DNA of 64,000 nucleotides from Demequina sp. NBRC 110053 (GCF_002090095.1 NZ_BBRJ01000002.1:1612817-1676816), one strand, 5' to 3'; counted from the stretch's first letter, positions 8,792-17,392 are shown. Made by a program: numbers and translations. Notes: generated from the sequence alone by a model not told the origin.

Positions 8792-9556
8792 ATGGGACTG
8801 CGCAGCCTGCTCTATGGGCCATACGAGAGGCAGCTGGCGCGCACCCTTCGCGAGCAGGGGGAGATCCCCCGGCACATCGGCGTGATCCTGGACGGCAACC
8901 GCCGCTGGGCGAGAGCCTCCGGAGAGTCTGCAGCGCATGGGCACCGGCGTGGGGCGAGCAAGATCGCCGAGGTCCTCGGGTGGTCGGAGGAGGCCGGCGT
9001 CGAGGTCGTGACGCTGTGGATGCTCTCCACCGACAACCTGTCGCGCGACCCCGCCGAGCTGGACGCCCTGCTCGAGATCATCTGCTCCGCGGTCGAGTCG
9101 CTCGCGGACGACGGGCGCTGGCGGCTCCAGCACGTGGGCGCGGCCGACCTGCTGCCGGCCGATGCGGCGGCCAGGCTGGATGCGGCCGTCGCGAGGACGT
9201 CCGCGAACAAGGGACTGCACGTCAATGTCGCCGTCGGCTACGGCGGGCGCCAGGAGATCGCCGATGCGGTGCGGTCGGTCCTGCGGGAAGGCGTGGCCTC
9301 GGGGAAGTCGCTTGAGGAGCTCGCGGAGACGGTGTCCGTCGAGCACATCGCCGAGCACCTCTACACGAAGGGCCAGCCCGACCCCGACCTCGTCATCCGA
9401 ACCTCGGGCGAGCAGCGGCTGTCGGGGTTCCTCATGTGGCAGTCCGCCCACTCGGAGTTCTACTTCTGTGACGCCTACTGGCCGGACTTCCGCCACGTGG
9501 ACTTCCTGCGAGCGTTGCGAGCGTTCTCCCAGCGCGAGCGCCGGCACGGGCGCTGA
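8792..9556 (+). CDS. uppS: Isoprenyl transferase, short-chain Z-prenyl diphosphate synthase type
   Basis: Cis-prenyltransferase that condenses isopentenyl diphosphate onto allylic diphosphates. 254 residues. Seen: the catalytic motif GVILDGNRRWA (Asp34), the LWMLSTDNLSR segment, IRTSGEQRLSGFLMWQSAHSEFYF and the C-terminal WPDFRHVDFLRALRAF. The next-door gene order (greA, hemolysin III) matches the mycobacterial Z,E-farnesyl diphosphate synthase Rv1086 rather than decaprenyl synthase, so it may make a short Z-prenyl product. ATG 8792 is preferred to 8786 because GGGAGG then lies 6 nt upstream. Confidence 0.92.
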   Translation: MGLRSLLYGPYERQLARTLREQGEIPRHIGVILDGNRRWARASGESAAHGHRRGASKIAEVLGWSEEAGVEVVTLWMLSTDNLSRDPAELDALLEIICSAVESLADDGRWRLQHVGAADLLPADAAARLDAAVARTSANKGLHVNVAVGYGGRQEIADAVRSVLREGVASGKSLEELAETVSVEHIAEHLYTKGQPDPDLVIRTSGEQRLSGFLMWQSAHSEFYFCDAYWPDFRHVDFLRALRAFSQRERRHGR

Positions 9557-9863
9557 GCAACCTGCCCCGCGTGCACGCAAGCGGGCGCATGCGTCCAACC
9601 CGCCCGCGCATCGGCCTCGGTGAACGTGCGTGCGGGCACGACTGCGAGACGCGCCCGCCCGGGCGAGCGCGCATCGGCGCCCGCGACCCGCGCGAGCCAA
9701 CGTGACGAACATGTGACGCGCGGCGTGTCGCGCGGTCGGCTCGGATCCCGGGCGTACCGTCAGGATCGTGGTACCCAACCGACGTCGGCCCGACTTGGGA
9801 CCGGCCTAGACCGATCGCCGTGGGGCGTTCGGCGCCCTGCGGCCTGAAACGCGGGGAGCCCCT
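9557..9863. other. 307-bp intergenic region upstream of PhoH
   Basis: No coding frame is convincing here. Two single CGCATCGGC motifs occur near 9611 and 9671. A TACCGT box near 9757 could start the PhoH transcript. Just downstream, GGTACCCAA (from about 9768) and TTGGGACC (to about 9804) can pair with one bulge, so the PhoH leader is probably structured. I recognise no known riboswitch. Confidence 0.5.
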
Positions 9864-11228
9864 GTGAGCATCACTCAGCCCGACACCACCCCCTCCGTCA
9901 ACGCCGCAACGGCGACCGAGCTGCGAACGTTCGTGCTCGACACGTCGGTGCTGCTGTCGGATCCGAGGGCACTCAAGCGCTTCGCGGAACACGCGGTGGT
10001 GCTGCCGGTGGTCGTCATCACCGAGCTCGAGGCCAAGCGCCACCACCCCGAGCTGGGCTACTTCGCTCGCTCCGCGCTGAGGATGCTCGACGAGTTCCGC
10101 GTCCAGCACGGCAAGCTCGACGAGCCCGTCCCGGCGAACGAGGCCGGCGGCACCGTGCGCGTCGAGCTCAATCACACGGATCAGGACGTTCTGCCCAGCG
10201 GGTTCCGCCTGGGCGACAACGACACGCGCATCCTGGCGGTGGCAGCGAATCTCAAGGCGGAGGGTCTCGCCGTGACGGTGGTGTCGAAGGACCTTCCGAT
10301 GCGCGTGAAGGCCTCGGCGCTCGGCATCGAGGCGGAGGAGTACCGCGCCGAGCTGGCCGTCGACTCCGGCTGGACCGGCATGCGCGAGATCCAGCTCACG
10401 GACGAGCAGATGTCCGCGCTGTACGAGGCCGAGTCCGCTCCGGCTCCGGCCCCGGAAGACTGCGGCGAGGACCTCGCGACCCTGCCCGTTCACACGGGTC
10501 TCGTGATCCACTCGCCGCGCGGGGGAGCGCTCGGCCGCGTCACGGATGACGGAGCCATCCGGCTTGTGCGCGGCGACCAGGAGGTGTTCGGGGTCCATGG
10601 CCGCAGCGCCGAGCAGCGCATCGCGATCGATCTGCTGCTCGACGAGACGGTCGGGATCGTGTCCATGGGCGGCCGCGCCGGCACCGGCAAGTCCGCCCTC
10701 GCCCTGTGCGCGGGCCTCGAGGCCGTCATGGAGCGGCGCCAGCACAAGAAGATCATGGTGTTCCGCCCGCTGTACGCCGTGGGCGGTCAGGATCTGGGGT
10801 ACCTGCCCGGCAACGAGTCCGAGAAGATGAACCCCTGGGCGCAGGCCGTGTTCGACACGCTGGGCGCGATGGTGTCCTCCGAGGTGGTCGAGGAGGTCAT
10901 GGCGCGCGGGATGCTCGAGGTGCTGCCGCTCACCCACATCCGCGGCCGCAGCCTCCACGACGCCTTCGTGATCGTCGACGAGGCGCAGTCGCTCGAGCGC
11001 AACGTGCTGCTCACGATGCTGAGCCGCATCGGCCAGGACTCTCGTGTGGTGCTCACCCACGACGTCGCGCAGCGCGACAACCTGCGTGTGGGACGCCACG
11101 ATGGCATCGCCGCGGTCATCGAGGCGCTCAAGGGTCACCCGCTGTTCGCGCACATCACCCTCGAGCGCTCGGAGCGCTCGGCGGTCGCCGCGCTGGTGAC
11201 CGACATGCTCGAGCGGCTCGACCTCTAG
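9864..11228 (+). CDS. PhoH2-type PIN/PhoH ATPase
   Basis: A 454-residue protein joining an N-terminal PIN-type nuclease domain (residues about 20-155: [39 protein letters not shown]) to a C-terminal PhoH ATPase domain with Walker [11 protein letters not shown] (about 270) and the Walker B/DEAQ motif [11 protein letters not shown] (about 370). PhoH2 proteins of mycobacteria act as RNA helicase/RNases; the same role is inferred here. The PIN acidic residues (D in LDTSVLL, E in TELEAK, D in GDNDTR) are present. It starts at GTG with GGGGAG 5 nt upstream and ends at a strong hairpin. Confidence 0.93.
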   Translation: MSITQPDTTPSVNAATATELRTFVLDTSVLLSDPRALKRFAEHAVVLPVVVITELEAKRHHPELGYFARSALRMLDEFRVQHGKLDEPVPANEAGGTVRVELNHTDQDVLPSGFRLGDNDTRILAVAANLKAEGLAVTVVSKDLPMRVKASALGIEAEEYRAELAVDSGWTGMREIQLTDEQMSALYEAESAPAPAPEDCGEDLATLPVHTGLVIHSPRGGALGRVTDDGAIRLVRGDQEVFGVHGRSAEQRIAIDLLLDETVGIVSMGGRAGTGKSALALCAGLEAVMERRQHKKIMVFRPLYAVGGQDLGYLPGNESEKMNPWAQAVFDTLGAMVSSEVVEEVMARGMLEVLPLTHIRGRSLHDAFVIVDEAQSLERNVLLTMLSRIGQDSRVVLTHDVAQRDNLRVGRHDGIAAVIEALKGHPLFAHITLERSERSAVAALVTDMLERLDL

Positions 11229-11252
11229 TCCCAGCCCGAGAACGACGGAAGA

Positions 11253-11281
11253 GCCGATGCGGTGGCAGCCACCGCATCGGC
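11253..11281. terminator. Hairpin with paired GCCGATGCG arms after PhoH
   Basis: A 13-bp perfect stem (11253-11265 with 11269-11281) with a 3-nt loop. It lies 24 nt after the PhoH stop and 27 nt after the end of the convergent small basic-protein gene, so it probably terminates both. Confidence 0.7.
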
Positions 11282-11308
11282 CCTCCTGACGCGCTCGAGG
11301 ACTCTCCG

Positions 11309-11563
11309 TCAGGCGCTGCAGAGCCCAGAAGGTCTCGCTGCATCGTGGCAACGGGCCCATCTGAGTCCTGCATCGCCGCGACCGAAGTCCTCGATCGCCC
11401 TGCGCTTCGCGTCTGCACGGGTGCGTGCTCGCTGGGTGCGGGAGTCCTCATGCGGACTCGCTGCTGATGAGCGTCGCTTCTCGACCATCGCCTGGTGCAG
11501 CTGGTCGTTGCCCATGCTGGCCTGGCCGTTCGCGCGCCTCCGCTGGCGGCGTCTCTTGCTCAT
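11309..11563 (-). CDS. Small arginine-rich hypothetical protein
   Basis: I do not recognise this 84-residue protein. It begins MSKRRRQRRRANGQ, is strongly basic through about residue 60, and has a more mixed C-terminus with one Cys near the middle of the tail. Support for coding: a clear ribosome-binding site (GAGGAG, 6 nt before ATG), and hairpins on both sides delimiting the unit. The basic, probably disordered composition suggests RNA or DNA binding, but that is inference. The last 20 residues are poor in structure and the true C-terminus is not confirmed. Confidence 0.5.
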   Translation of the reverse strand: MSKRRRQRRRANGQASMGNDQLHQAMVEKRRSSAASPHEDSRTQRARTRADAKRRAIEDFGRGDAGLRWARCHDAARPSGLCSA

Positions 11564-11689
11564 CGCTGTCTCCTCTCGTGTCGTCGCCGTTGGACATGAT
11601 GACCGATGCGGCCGATGACGGCAACGGCGCCCGATGATTCGAGGGAGCGCTTCAGCAGTCCTCGAACCCGACGCCAGACAATACGGAAA

Positions 11690-11720
11690 GGCCGATGCGG
11701 CGGCAGCCACCGCATCGGCC
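11690..11720. terminator. Hairpin with paired GCCGATGCG arms
   Basis: An 11-bp perfect stem (11690-11700 with 11710-11720) with a small inner GGC-GCC stem. It lies downstream of the SIP gene on the minus strand and upstream of the small basic-protein gene, so it probably ends the siderophore operon transcript. It forms one end of a longer composite repeat element that runs to 11792. Confidence 0.6.
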
Positions 11721-11735
11721 CTGCGGCGTTCCTGG

Positions 11736-11792
11736 TGGTCGATTCTCGCTCGCCTCCGGCGTGAGGCGAGCGAGTGGGGCCCAACTCGCTCG
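11736..11792. repeat. Composite intergenic element, copy 1
   Basis: TGGTCGATTCTCG is followed by a 12-bp perfect hairpin (11745-11756 with 11763-11774) and then the near-palindrome GAGTGGGGCCCAACTC. The arm at 11767-11774 can pair either with the upstream arm or with 11785-11792, giving two mutually exclusive folds. A second copy of the same module order is at 17327-17392. Function unknown. Confidence 0.55.
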
Positions 11793-11813
11793 AAGAGTAA
11801 GGAGCGGGACCGG

Positions 11814-12653
11814 CTAGAGACCCAGCTCCTGGAGGTAGGGCTCGAGCTCGAGCCAGTTGACCTCGTCCGGGCGCGATTCGTCCCAGATGGCCGCGTACTT
11901 CGCCTGCTGCTCGGGGGTGAGGGCGTTCCACTTGCGCAGCTGCTCCTCCTGGTCCACGTGCCAGTACCCGACGATCCGGTACAGCGTGTGGTGGCGCGTC
12001 CACTCCTGGCGGATGAACGTGCGCGCCCGACGGGACTCCGCGGACTCGCACGCCACCCACACGTAGGCGTCGCCCTCGGGGACGGGGAGGCTGCGCATGC
12101 AGCTCACCAGCGCCGAGGGGCCGCGGCCGTTGCCGGACACGCGCCACTCCACGTTCACGGTGGCGGGGGAGGGCAGCGCGATCGCATCGTCCATGGAGAT
12201 GAGCTCGATCAGCACGTCGAAGGTCTCCTCGGGTGCCGCCTCCTCGAGGATGCGCGCGATGGCGGGCAGGCCAGTGGCGTCCGCGATGAGGAGGCGTCGC
12301 GTCGAGCCCTCGGGCGCACCGTAGTACCCGTGCGCCGTGCTGATGGCGCACACGTCGCCCACCTGCGCGTCGCGAGCCCAGCTCGCGCCCAGGCCGTGGC
12401 CGTGCGTGACGACGTCGATCTCGACGCTCGGCACCTCGGGGTTCCAGCGGCGGATCGTGTAATGGCGCGCGATGTCGTGGTCGTCCTCCCAGCCCTCGGC
12501 GGGGTCCTCGCCGGGGATGTGGACGTGCACGAACTCGTCGGGCTTGCTGGTGGACTCCCACGCGCGCAGCGCCTCACCCGCGAGCGTCACGCGGCGCAGG
12601 TTCGGGCTCAGCTGTTCGGTGGCGGTCACATTGACGAGGTACGAGTCGGTCAT
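11814..12653 (-). CDS. Siderophore-interacting protein (FAD ferric-siderophore reductase)
   Basis: A 279-residue SIP/ViuB-family flavoprotein that reduces ferric siderophores in the cytoplasm to release iron. Seen: the FAD-binding motif RHYTIRRWNPE, the phosphate-binding HGHGLGASWARDAQVGD, the LLIADATGLPAIARIL segment and the C-terminal YWRIVGYW-like YRIVGYWHVDQEE typical of SIP proteins. The ATG has GGAG 6 nt upstream. It is the last gene of the iron-regulated operon, separated from the binding-protein gene by a 19-bp hairpin that may lower its expression. Confidence 0.93.
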   Translation of the reverse strand: MTDSYLVNVTATEQLSPNLRRVTLAGEALRAWESTSKPDEFVHVHIPGEDPAEGWEDDHDIARHYTIRRWNPEVPSVEIDVVTHGHGLGASWARDAQVGDVCAISTAHGYYGAPEGSTRRLLIADATGLPAIARILEEAAPEETFDVLIELISMDDAIALPSPATVNVEWRVSGNGRGPSALVSCMRSLPVPEGDAYVWVACESAESRRARTFIRQEWTRHHTLYRIVGYWHVDQEEQLRKWNALTPEQQAKYAAIWDESRPDEVNWLELEPYLQELGL

Positions 12654-12681
12654 GGTGTCTCCAGTTCCGGGTGGGGCTGGT

Positions 12682-12724
12682 GGTGAGGGCCGATGCGCGG
12701 GCCGGCCGCGCATCGGCCCTCACC
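12682..12724. terminator. 19-bp perfect hairpin between binding protein and SIP
   Basis: Arms 12682-12700 and 12706-12724 pair perfectly around a 5-nt GC loop and contain the GCCGATGCG motif and its complement. Being inside an operon, 7 nt after the binding-protein stop, it is likely a partial terminator or a 3'-end stabiliser that sets the ratio of binding protein to reductase. Confidence 0.65.
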
Positions 12725-12730
12725 GGGGCG

Positions 12731-13843
12731 TCAGCTGGCGGACTCGAACGGCACGACCTCGGTGGCGGTGTCACCATCGAGGGCCTGCTCGAGCATGGGC
12801 ACGAACGCGTCGAGCGAGTACAGGATCGAGGAGGGGGAGTTCGCGAAGAACGCTCCCTCGAGGATCGGGTCCGACAGCCAGATGTTGCCGCCCACCTCGG
12901 TGGAGTTCAGCGACGGGAACAGCGGCAGCGCCTCGAGCTCGCCACGCGCCTCAGGGGTCGTGGCGACCTGCCACACCACGGAGTCGAGGTCGCCGATCAC
13001 GGTGTCGAGCTGCTCGGCGCTGATCTGGAGCCATGCCTCCTCGGTGTTCTCGACGGCGGTCACGTCGAGACCAACGTTCGCGAGGAACTGGTTGCGGGTG
13101 TCGTTCACGGCGTAGACGAAGGCCTGGCCCTCGTAGTAGCCGCCCACCTGGCTGGTGAGGCCCTCCCACTCGGGGTGCGCCTCTCGGACCTCGGTGTAGG
13201 CCGCATCGATCTGGTCGATGATGTCCGCGGCCTTGTCGGTGGTGCCGGTGGCCTGCGCGAGGATGGTCAGCTCATCGGCGAGGCTCACGCCCCACTCGGC
13301 GGTCTCGTTGCCCTCGGAGTCGGTGGCAGGGCGAGTGACGACCGGCGCGATGCCGGACAGCAGGTCGAACTCCTCCTGAGTCATGGTGTGGTTCGGGTAC
13401 GTCGCGACGATGAGGTCGGGGTCGAAGGCCGCGATCGCCTCCGCGTCGTAGGTGGTGGTGCCAGGCTCGAAGAGCTCGGGCTCCGCGCCCGCGGCCAGGC
13501 GGTCCGCCTCTGCCCACGGGCCGGTGCCGTTGTCGTAGCCCTGCCAGGAGACCGGCACGGCGACGGGCGCGACGCCCAGCGCGTACAGGTACTCGTGCTC
13601 GTGCGATCCGAGCGTGACGACGCGCTCGGGCGCCTCCTCGACGACGACCTCGCCCATGACGGTGTCGAGGGTCACGGGGAACGCGGACGCGTCCGCCGAG
13701 GTGCTCTCCTCGGCGGTGGGCTCGTCGGAGGTGCCGGCGGTGGCCTGCTCGTCGGCGTCGCCCGAGGAGCAGGCGGCGAGCACGAAGGCCGCTGCTGCGG
13801 CCATGGTGATGGCGCCGCTGCGGCGCTTGGATGTCGTGAACAT
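12731..13843 (-). CDS. Iron-siderophore ABC transporter substrate-binding lipoprotein
   Basis: A 370-residue periplasmic-binding-type lipoprotein (FecB/FhuD class). The signal peptide has RRSGAITMAAAAAF and a lipobox VLAAC, then an acidic Ser/Thr linker (about residues 25-55). The mature part shows ERVVTLGSHEHEYLYALGV and AIAAFDPDLIVA, the usual pattern of iron-chelate binding proteins. It is in the operon of two FecCD permeases, FecE and SIP, which fixes its role as delivering ferric siderophore to the importer. The ATG has GAGAGGA upstream. Confidence 0.94.
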   Translation of the reverse strand: MFTTSKRRSGAITMAAAAAFVLAACSSGDADEQATAGTSDEPTAEESTSADASAFPVTLDTVMGEVVVEEAPERVVTLGSHEHEYLYALGVAPVAVPVSWQGYDNGTGPWAEADRLAAGAEPELFEPGTTTYDAEAIAAFDPDLIVATYPNHTMTQEEFDLLSGIAPVVTRPATDSEGNETAEWGVSLADELTILAQATGTTDKAADIIDQIDAAYTEVREAHPEWEGLTSQVGGYYEGQAFVYAVNDTRNQFLANVGLDVTAVENTEEAWLQISAEQLDTVIGDLDSVVWQVATTPEARGELEALPLFPSLNSTEVGGNIWLSDPILEGAFFANSPSSILYSLDAFVPMLEQALDGDTATEVVPFESAS

Positions 13844-13871
13844 GGTGGTCCTCTCTTCGGGGGTGGGGTGC

Positions 13872-14369
13872 CTAGACGGCATCGGTGGTCGCGATCAGGT
13901 GCGCGACCAGGCAGGACGAGAACGCCGCGAGGGCGACCTCGTCGAGGTTGGGATCGTGCTCGTGCGGAACGGTGGCGGCGCCGGAACGCGTGACGCGCAC
14001 CACGGACACGCCCAGCTCCTCGTCGCCACGGACCATCGCGAGGAAGGGCGGGCGGACGGCGTCGGAGGCGCGCAAGGTGTCGGCGGTGTGGCAGGAAGGC
14101 AGCGGGCTGACGAAGTAGCGGGCGCCTGGCGTGCGCGCGAGGCCCGTCGCTGCATCGACGCCATCGACCTCGAGCGATCGCGCACCGTGGGCCGCCGCAT
14201 CGGCGCCGCGCATCACCAGCTCGCGGAAGCCCTCGCCGCACAGCTCCGCGTCCTCCGCCGCGCCCGCGATCACGCGGGCGCCGCCCGCGGTGGTGAGCCG
14301 GCACACGATGCCGGGCACGCACGCGGCGAGCGCGGCGGCCGATCGCAGCTGGGGCCCGGTGACGCTCAT
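13872..14369 (-). CDS. Conserved protein of unknown function in the siderophore operon
   Basis: I do not recognise a named family. The 165-residue soluble protein has no signal peptide or membrane segment. It contains six cysteines (for example VPGIVCRL, AELCGEGF, PSCHTADT, SSCLVAH). Its start overlaps the FecE stop by 4 nt, so it is translated with the importer. A second protein in this window (23452-23940, after hemH) shares its layout: an LxxVAALAxxVP opening, GARVIAGAAEDAELCGEGFRELV against GATVIVGDFPEASLCTHAFRQVI, and a closing GVSVVRV...LDEVALAAFSSCLVAHLIA against AVSVVRM...LDDAAIAAYATCEAESLLA. The context points to iron handling, for example siderophore or haem sensing; this is inference. 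Confidence 0.85.
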   Translation of the reverse strand: MSVTGPQLRSAAALAACVPGIVCRLTTAGGARVIAGAAEDAELCGEGFRELVMRGADAAAHGARSLEVDGVDAATGLARTPGARYFVSPLPSCHTADTLRASDAVRPPFLAMVRGDEELGVSVVRVTRSGAATVPHEHDPNLDEVALAAFSSCLVAHLIATTDAV

Positions 14370-15160
14370 CGCGTGCCTCCTGGTCCGTGGGCGGGCACGA
14401 CCATGGGCGTGCCGGTGACGGGGTCAGGGATGACGCGAGCCTCGAGCCCGAACACCCGGCGGATCAGGTCCTCCGTGAAGACCTCGGCGGGCGGTCCAGC
14501 GGCGGCGACCTCGCCGGCATGCATCGCGATCACATGATCGGCATAGCGAGCCGCCTGATGAAGGTCGTGGACCACCATGACGATCGTGCGCTCCTGCCGG
14601 GCATTGAGCCTGTGCAGGAGGTCCATGACGTCGTACTGATGCGCGATGTCGAGGTAGGTGGTGGGCTCGTCGAGCAGCATCAGCGGCGTGTCCTGGGCGA
14701 GCGTCATCGCGATCCAGGCGCGCTGGCGCTGCCCGCCCGAGAGCTCGTCGACCACAGCGTCCTCGATGTCGGTGAGTGCCGTCGAGTGCAGCGCTGACAT
14801 CACTGCCGTCTCGTCGGCGGGGCTCCAGGGACGCAGGATCCTCTGATGAGGCGTGCGACCGCGCGCGACGAGCTCCTTGACGGTGATGCCGGCCGGGGCG
14901 ACCGGTGACTGTGGCAGCAGTCCCACGCGCCGCGCCACCTCCCGGGTGGGGATGCGATGGATGTCGCCGCCGTCGAGCAGCACGGTGCCGCCGCTGGGCT
15001 CGAGAAGCCGCACGAGGGCGCGCAGCAGGGTCGACTTGCCGCAGCCGTTGGGGCCGACGATCGCGGTGATCCTGCCGTCAGGAACCTCGACGTCGACGCC
15101 GCGCACGATGGGATCGCCACCGTAGCCGATGATCGCCTGGTCAGTCCGGAGTCGAGTCAT
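14366..15160 (-). CDS. Ferric-siderophore ABC transporter ATPase (FecE/FepC type)
   Basis: A 264-residue ATPase of the iron-chelate importer. Walker A IVGPNGCGKSTLL (about residues 35-47), the Q-loop LLPQSPVAPAG, signature ELSGGQRQRAWIAM, Walker B MLLDEPTTYLD and the switch His in MVVHDLHQAARYADH are all present, as in FepC/FhuC. The stop of the preceding permease and this start overlap by 4 nt (15157-15160), and the next gene overlaps in the same way, so the operon is tightly coupled. Confidence 0.96.
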   Translation of the reverse strand: MTRLRTDQAIIGYGGDPIVRGVDVEVPDGRITAIVGPNGCGKSTLLRALVRLLEPSGGTVLLDGGDIHRIPTREVARRVGLLPQSPVAPAGITVKELVARGRTPHQRILRPWSPADETAVMSALHSTALTDIEDAVVDELSGGQRQRAWIAMTLAQDTPLMLLDEPTTYLDIAHQYDVMDLLHRLNARQERTIVMVVHDLHQAARYADHVIAMHAGEVAAAGPPAEVFTEDLIRRVFGLEARVIPDPVTGTPMVVPAHGPGGTR

Positions 15161-16191
15161 GCGGGACCTCCTCGAGATGCTCGCCACACGAGCCACAGCA
15201 GGTACGGGGCGCCGATCGCGGCGGTGAACACCCCGACGGGGAACTGGAGAGTCGCGGGCATCTGCTGCGAGACCTGGTCGGCGGCGAGCAGCAGGGTCGC
15301 CCCCATCAGGGCGGACGGAATGAGCGTCGCGCCAGCGTTGCGGGTCACACGCAGCGCGAGCGCAGGAGCCACCAGGGCGATGAAGCCGATGGGCCCGCAG
15401 ACCGCGACCGCCGCGGCGGCGAGCAGCACGGAGCACACGGCGAGCACGCCCCTCGACGCTCCCACGCGGATGCCGAGCGCGCGGGCGGCGTCCTCGCCCA
15501 TCTCCATGGTGCGCAGGGCCCGAGCGTTCCACAGCACGAGCGGGACCAGCACGGCGCAGCACAGCGCGGCGACGGAGACGTGCGTCCACGTGCGGCCGGT
15601 GGTGGTCCCTACGAGCCAGCCGAGCGCGTTCTGGGCGTCGTGCACGTCCATCCGTGTCAGCAGGTACTGGGTGGTGGCCTGCGCGACGAACCCGATGCCG
15701 ATGCCCGCCAGGATGAGGCGCAGCGGAACGATGCCGCGCCGCAGCCAGGACAGGGCGAGGATCAGCGCCGCGGTGATCAGAGCGCCGGCGACGGCGCCGG
15801 CGGCCGTGACCCACAGCGACGCCGCGCCGATCAGCCACAGCGTCAGCACCGCTCCGGTGCCGGCGCCCATCGTGATCCCGATGAAGTCTGGCGACGCGAG
15901 CGGGTTGCGGGTGAGCGACTGCAGGATCGCTCCCGACAGACCGAGCATCGCGCCCACGAGGACCGCGGTGAGCATGCGGGGCGCGCGCACCTGGCCTACG
16001 ATGAAGTCCGCGGGGGAGTCAGACGTCGCTCCCACCGACGCCCTGATCGCGTCGAGCATGCTGTACCCGGACTGTCCCGCGGTGAGCGCGACCAGCATCA
16101 GGCCCGCGAGGACCGCGAGCAGGGCGAGGCCAGCGATGAAGGTGCGGCGGTGGGTGGTGATTCCCAGGGGGCCGATGCGGAGGATCTTCAC
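15157..16191 (-). CDS. FecCD family iron-siderophore permease, second subunit
   Basis: A 344-residue permease with about nine or ten hydrophobic segments. Family marks include VRAPRMLTAVLVGAMLGLSGAILQSLTRNPLASPDFIGI and the cytoplasmic coupling loop MGEDAARALGIRVG. It forms a heterodimer with the upstream FecCD protein. The start is a GTG whose GTGA overlaps the preceding stop; GGTGGAG lies just upstream. Confidence 0.94.
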   Translation of the reverse strand: MKILRIGPLGITTHRRTFIAGLALLAVLAGLMLVALTAGQSGYSMLDAIRASVGATSDSPADFIVGQVRAPRMLTAVLVGAMLGLSGAILQSLTRNPLASPDFIGITMGAGTGAVLTLWLIGAASLWVTAAGAVAGALITAALILALSWLRRGIVPLRLILAGIGIGFVAQATTQYLLTRMDVHDAQNALGWLVGTTTGRTWTHVSVAALCCAVLVPLVLWNARALRTMEMGEDAARALGIRVGASRGVLAVCSVLLAAAAVAVCGPIGFIALVAPALALRVTRNAGATLIPSALMGATLLLAADQVSQQMPATLQFPVGVFTAAIGAPYLLWLVWRASRGGPA

Positions 16192-17183
16192 AGCTCCACC
16201 ACCTTCATCCGCCGCGCCATCAGCGCGAAGATGAGGCCGCCGATGAAGGCGGTGGTGATGCCGACGCCGATCTCGGACGGCGGGGCGACCACGCGCCCGA
16301 TCACGTCGCACACGAGCACGAGCGCGGCGCCGCCGAGCGCGCTGACGGCGACGAGCCAGGGAAGCGATGCGCCCACGAGCGCGCGAGCGACGTGCGGCAC
16401 CGCGAGTCCGACGAAGATGATGGGGCCGGCCGCCGCGGTGGCGGCCGCCGCGAGCAGCGTCACGATGACGATCACGACGGTGCGGATGAGGCCGATCCTC
16501 ACGCCGAGCGCTCGCGCTGCATCCTCGCCGAGCGCGACGGCCTCCAACTGGCGGGAGGCGATCAGCGCGGCGACGATCGCGACCACGACGATGGGCACGA
16601 GCATCATGACGTCGCTCGCGTCGCGCCCCGTGAGCGAGCCGGCCACCCACAGGCGGTACTGCTCGAGCGTCGCGTCGTCCACCAGCAGCACGGCGTAGAC
16701 CAGCGACTGGATGAGCGCGGTGAGCGCCACGCCCGCGAGGGCCAGGCGGACAGGTGCCCCCGCCGCCGCGCCTCTCGCTCCGATGGCGTACACGATGAGC
16801 GCGGCGACGCCTGCGCCCACGAAGGCGATGGGGACCTGCATCGCGAAGCTCGTCGCCAGTCCCGTGGTGAGGGCCAGCACCACGGCCAAGGAGGCGCCCG
16901 CGTTGATGCCGAGCAGGCCAGGGTCCGCGAACGGGTTGCGGGTGAGCGCCTGCATGAGAGCCCCTGCCACTCCGAGCGCGGCTCCCGCGAGCAGTCCGAT
17001 GAGGGTCCGCGATGCGCGCAGCTCGCGCACGATGAGCTGCTCCGGATCGGTGTCGTCGAAGCTGACGACCGCATCCCAGACGGTCGAGGCGTCGATCACG
17101 CGCGAGCCGATGGCGAGCGACAGCGCGATGGCGATCAGCAGCACCACGGCGGCGGCGATCGCGATCAGGGCGCGGCGGCGCAT
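16188..17183 (-). CDS. FecCD family iron-siderophore permease, first subunit
   Basis: A 331-residue permease, first gene of the siderophore operon. Shows the same family blocks as its partner (ELRASRTLIGLLAGAALGVAGALMQALTRNPFADPGLLGI and LGEDAARALGVRIG), with about nine hydrophobic helices after a short basic N-terminus. The ATG has AGGAG 5 nt upstream. A DtxR/IdeR-like iron box is 45 nt upstream, so the operon is expected to be repressed when iron is plentiful. Confidence 0.94.
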   Translation of the reverse strand: MRRRALIAIAAAVVLLIAIALSLAIGSRVIDASTVWDAVVSFDDTDPEQLIVRELRASRTLIGLLAGAALGVAGALMQALTRNPFADPGLLGINAGASLAVVLALTTGLATSFAMQVPIAFVGAGVAALIVYAIGARGAAAGAPVRLALAGVALTALIQSLVYAVLLVDDATLEQYRLWVAGSLTGRDASDVMMLVPIVVVAIVAALIASRQLEAVALGEDAARALGVRIGLIRTVVIVIVTLLAAAATAAAGPIIFVGLAVPHVARALVGASLPWLVAVSALGGAALVLVCDVIGRVVAPPSEIGVGITTAFIGGLIFALMARRMKVVEL

Positions 17184-17227
17184 CGGTCTCCTAGCGGGGG
17201 GGGTGGCGCGCACGTCGTGGTGCGCAG

Positions 17228-17246
17228 TGAGGCTTGCCTAACCTAA
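17228..17246 (-). promoter_or_regulatory. DtxR/IdeR-type iron box
   Basis: TGAGGCTTGCCTAACCTAA on the plus strand matches 15 of 19 positions of the DtxR/IdeR consensus TTAGGTTAGGCTAACCTAA. It sits 45-63 nt before the first ATG of the siderophore operon. Iron repression of all six genes is inferred from this site and their overlaps. Confidence 0.8.
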
Positions 17247-17326
17247 CGCACGGAAACCCATTAATCCAACATGGGAGTTGCTGAAATGGTCACGGTTCTC
17301 TCACGATCCGCACCGCGCCCCTTAGG

Positions 17327-17392
17327 TGCGCGAGTTGGGCCCAACTCGCGCATCTGAGACGTTGAGTGCACGAGAATCGACCACTCCAGCGG
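17327..17392. repeat. Composite intergenic element, copy 2
   Basis: A 26-bp perfect palindrome (17327-17352, core GAGTTGGGCCCAACTC) is followed, on the plus strand, by about 20 nt and then CGAGAATCGACCA, the complement of the TGGTCGATTCTCG block in copy 1 (11736). A single GCCGATGCG lies beyond at 17403, matching the module order of copy 1 in opposite orientation. The element fills the 3' flank of hemA. Confidence 0.6.

Noticed and set aside
9557-9863. Riboswitch upstream of PhoH
   Set aside because: Some base pairing is possible but no known aptamer core was recognised.
13872-14369. Assignment of the unknown siderophore-operon gene to a [2Fe-2S] siderophore reductase
   Set aside because: Cysteines are scattered and do not form the C-x2-C or C-C-x10-C-x2-C patterns of FhuF-type proteins.
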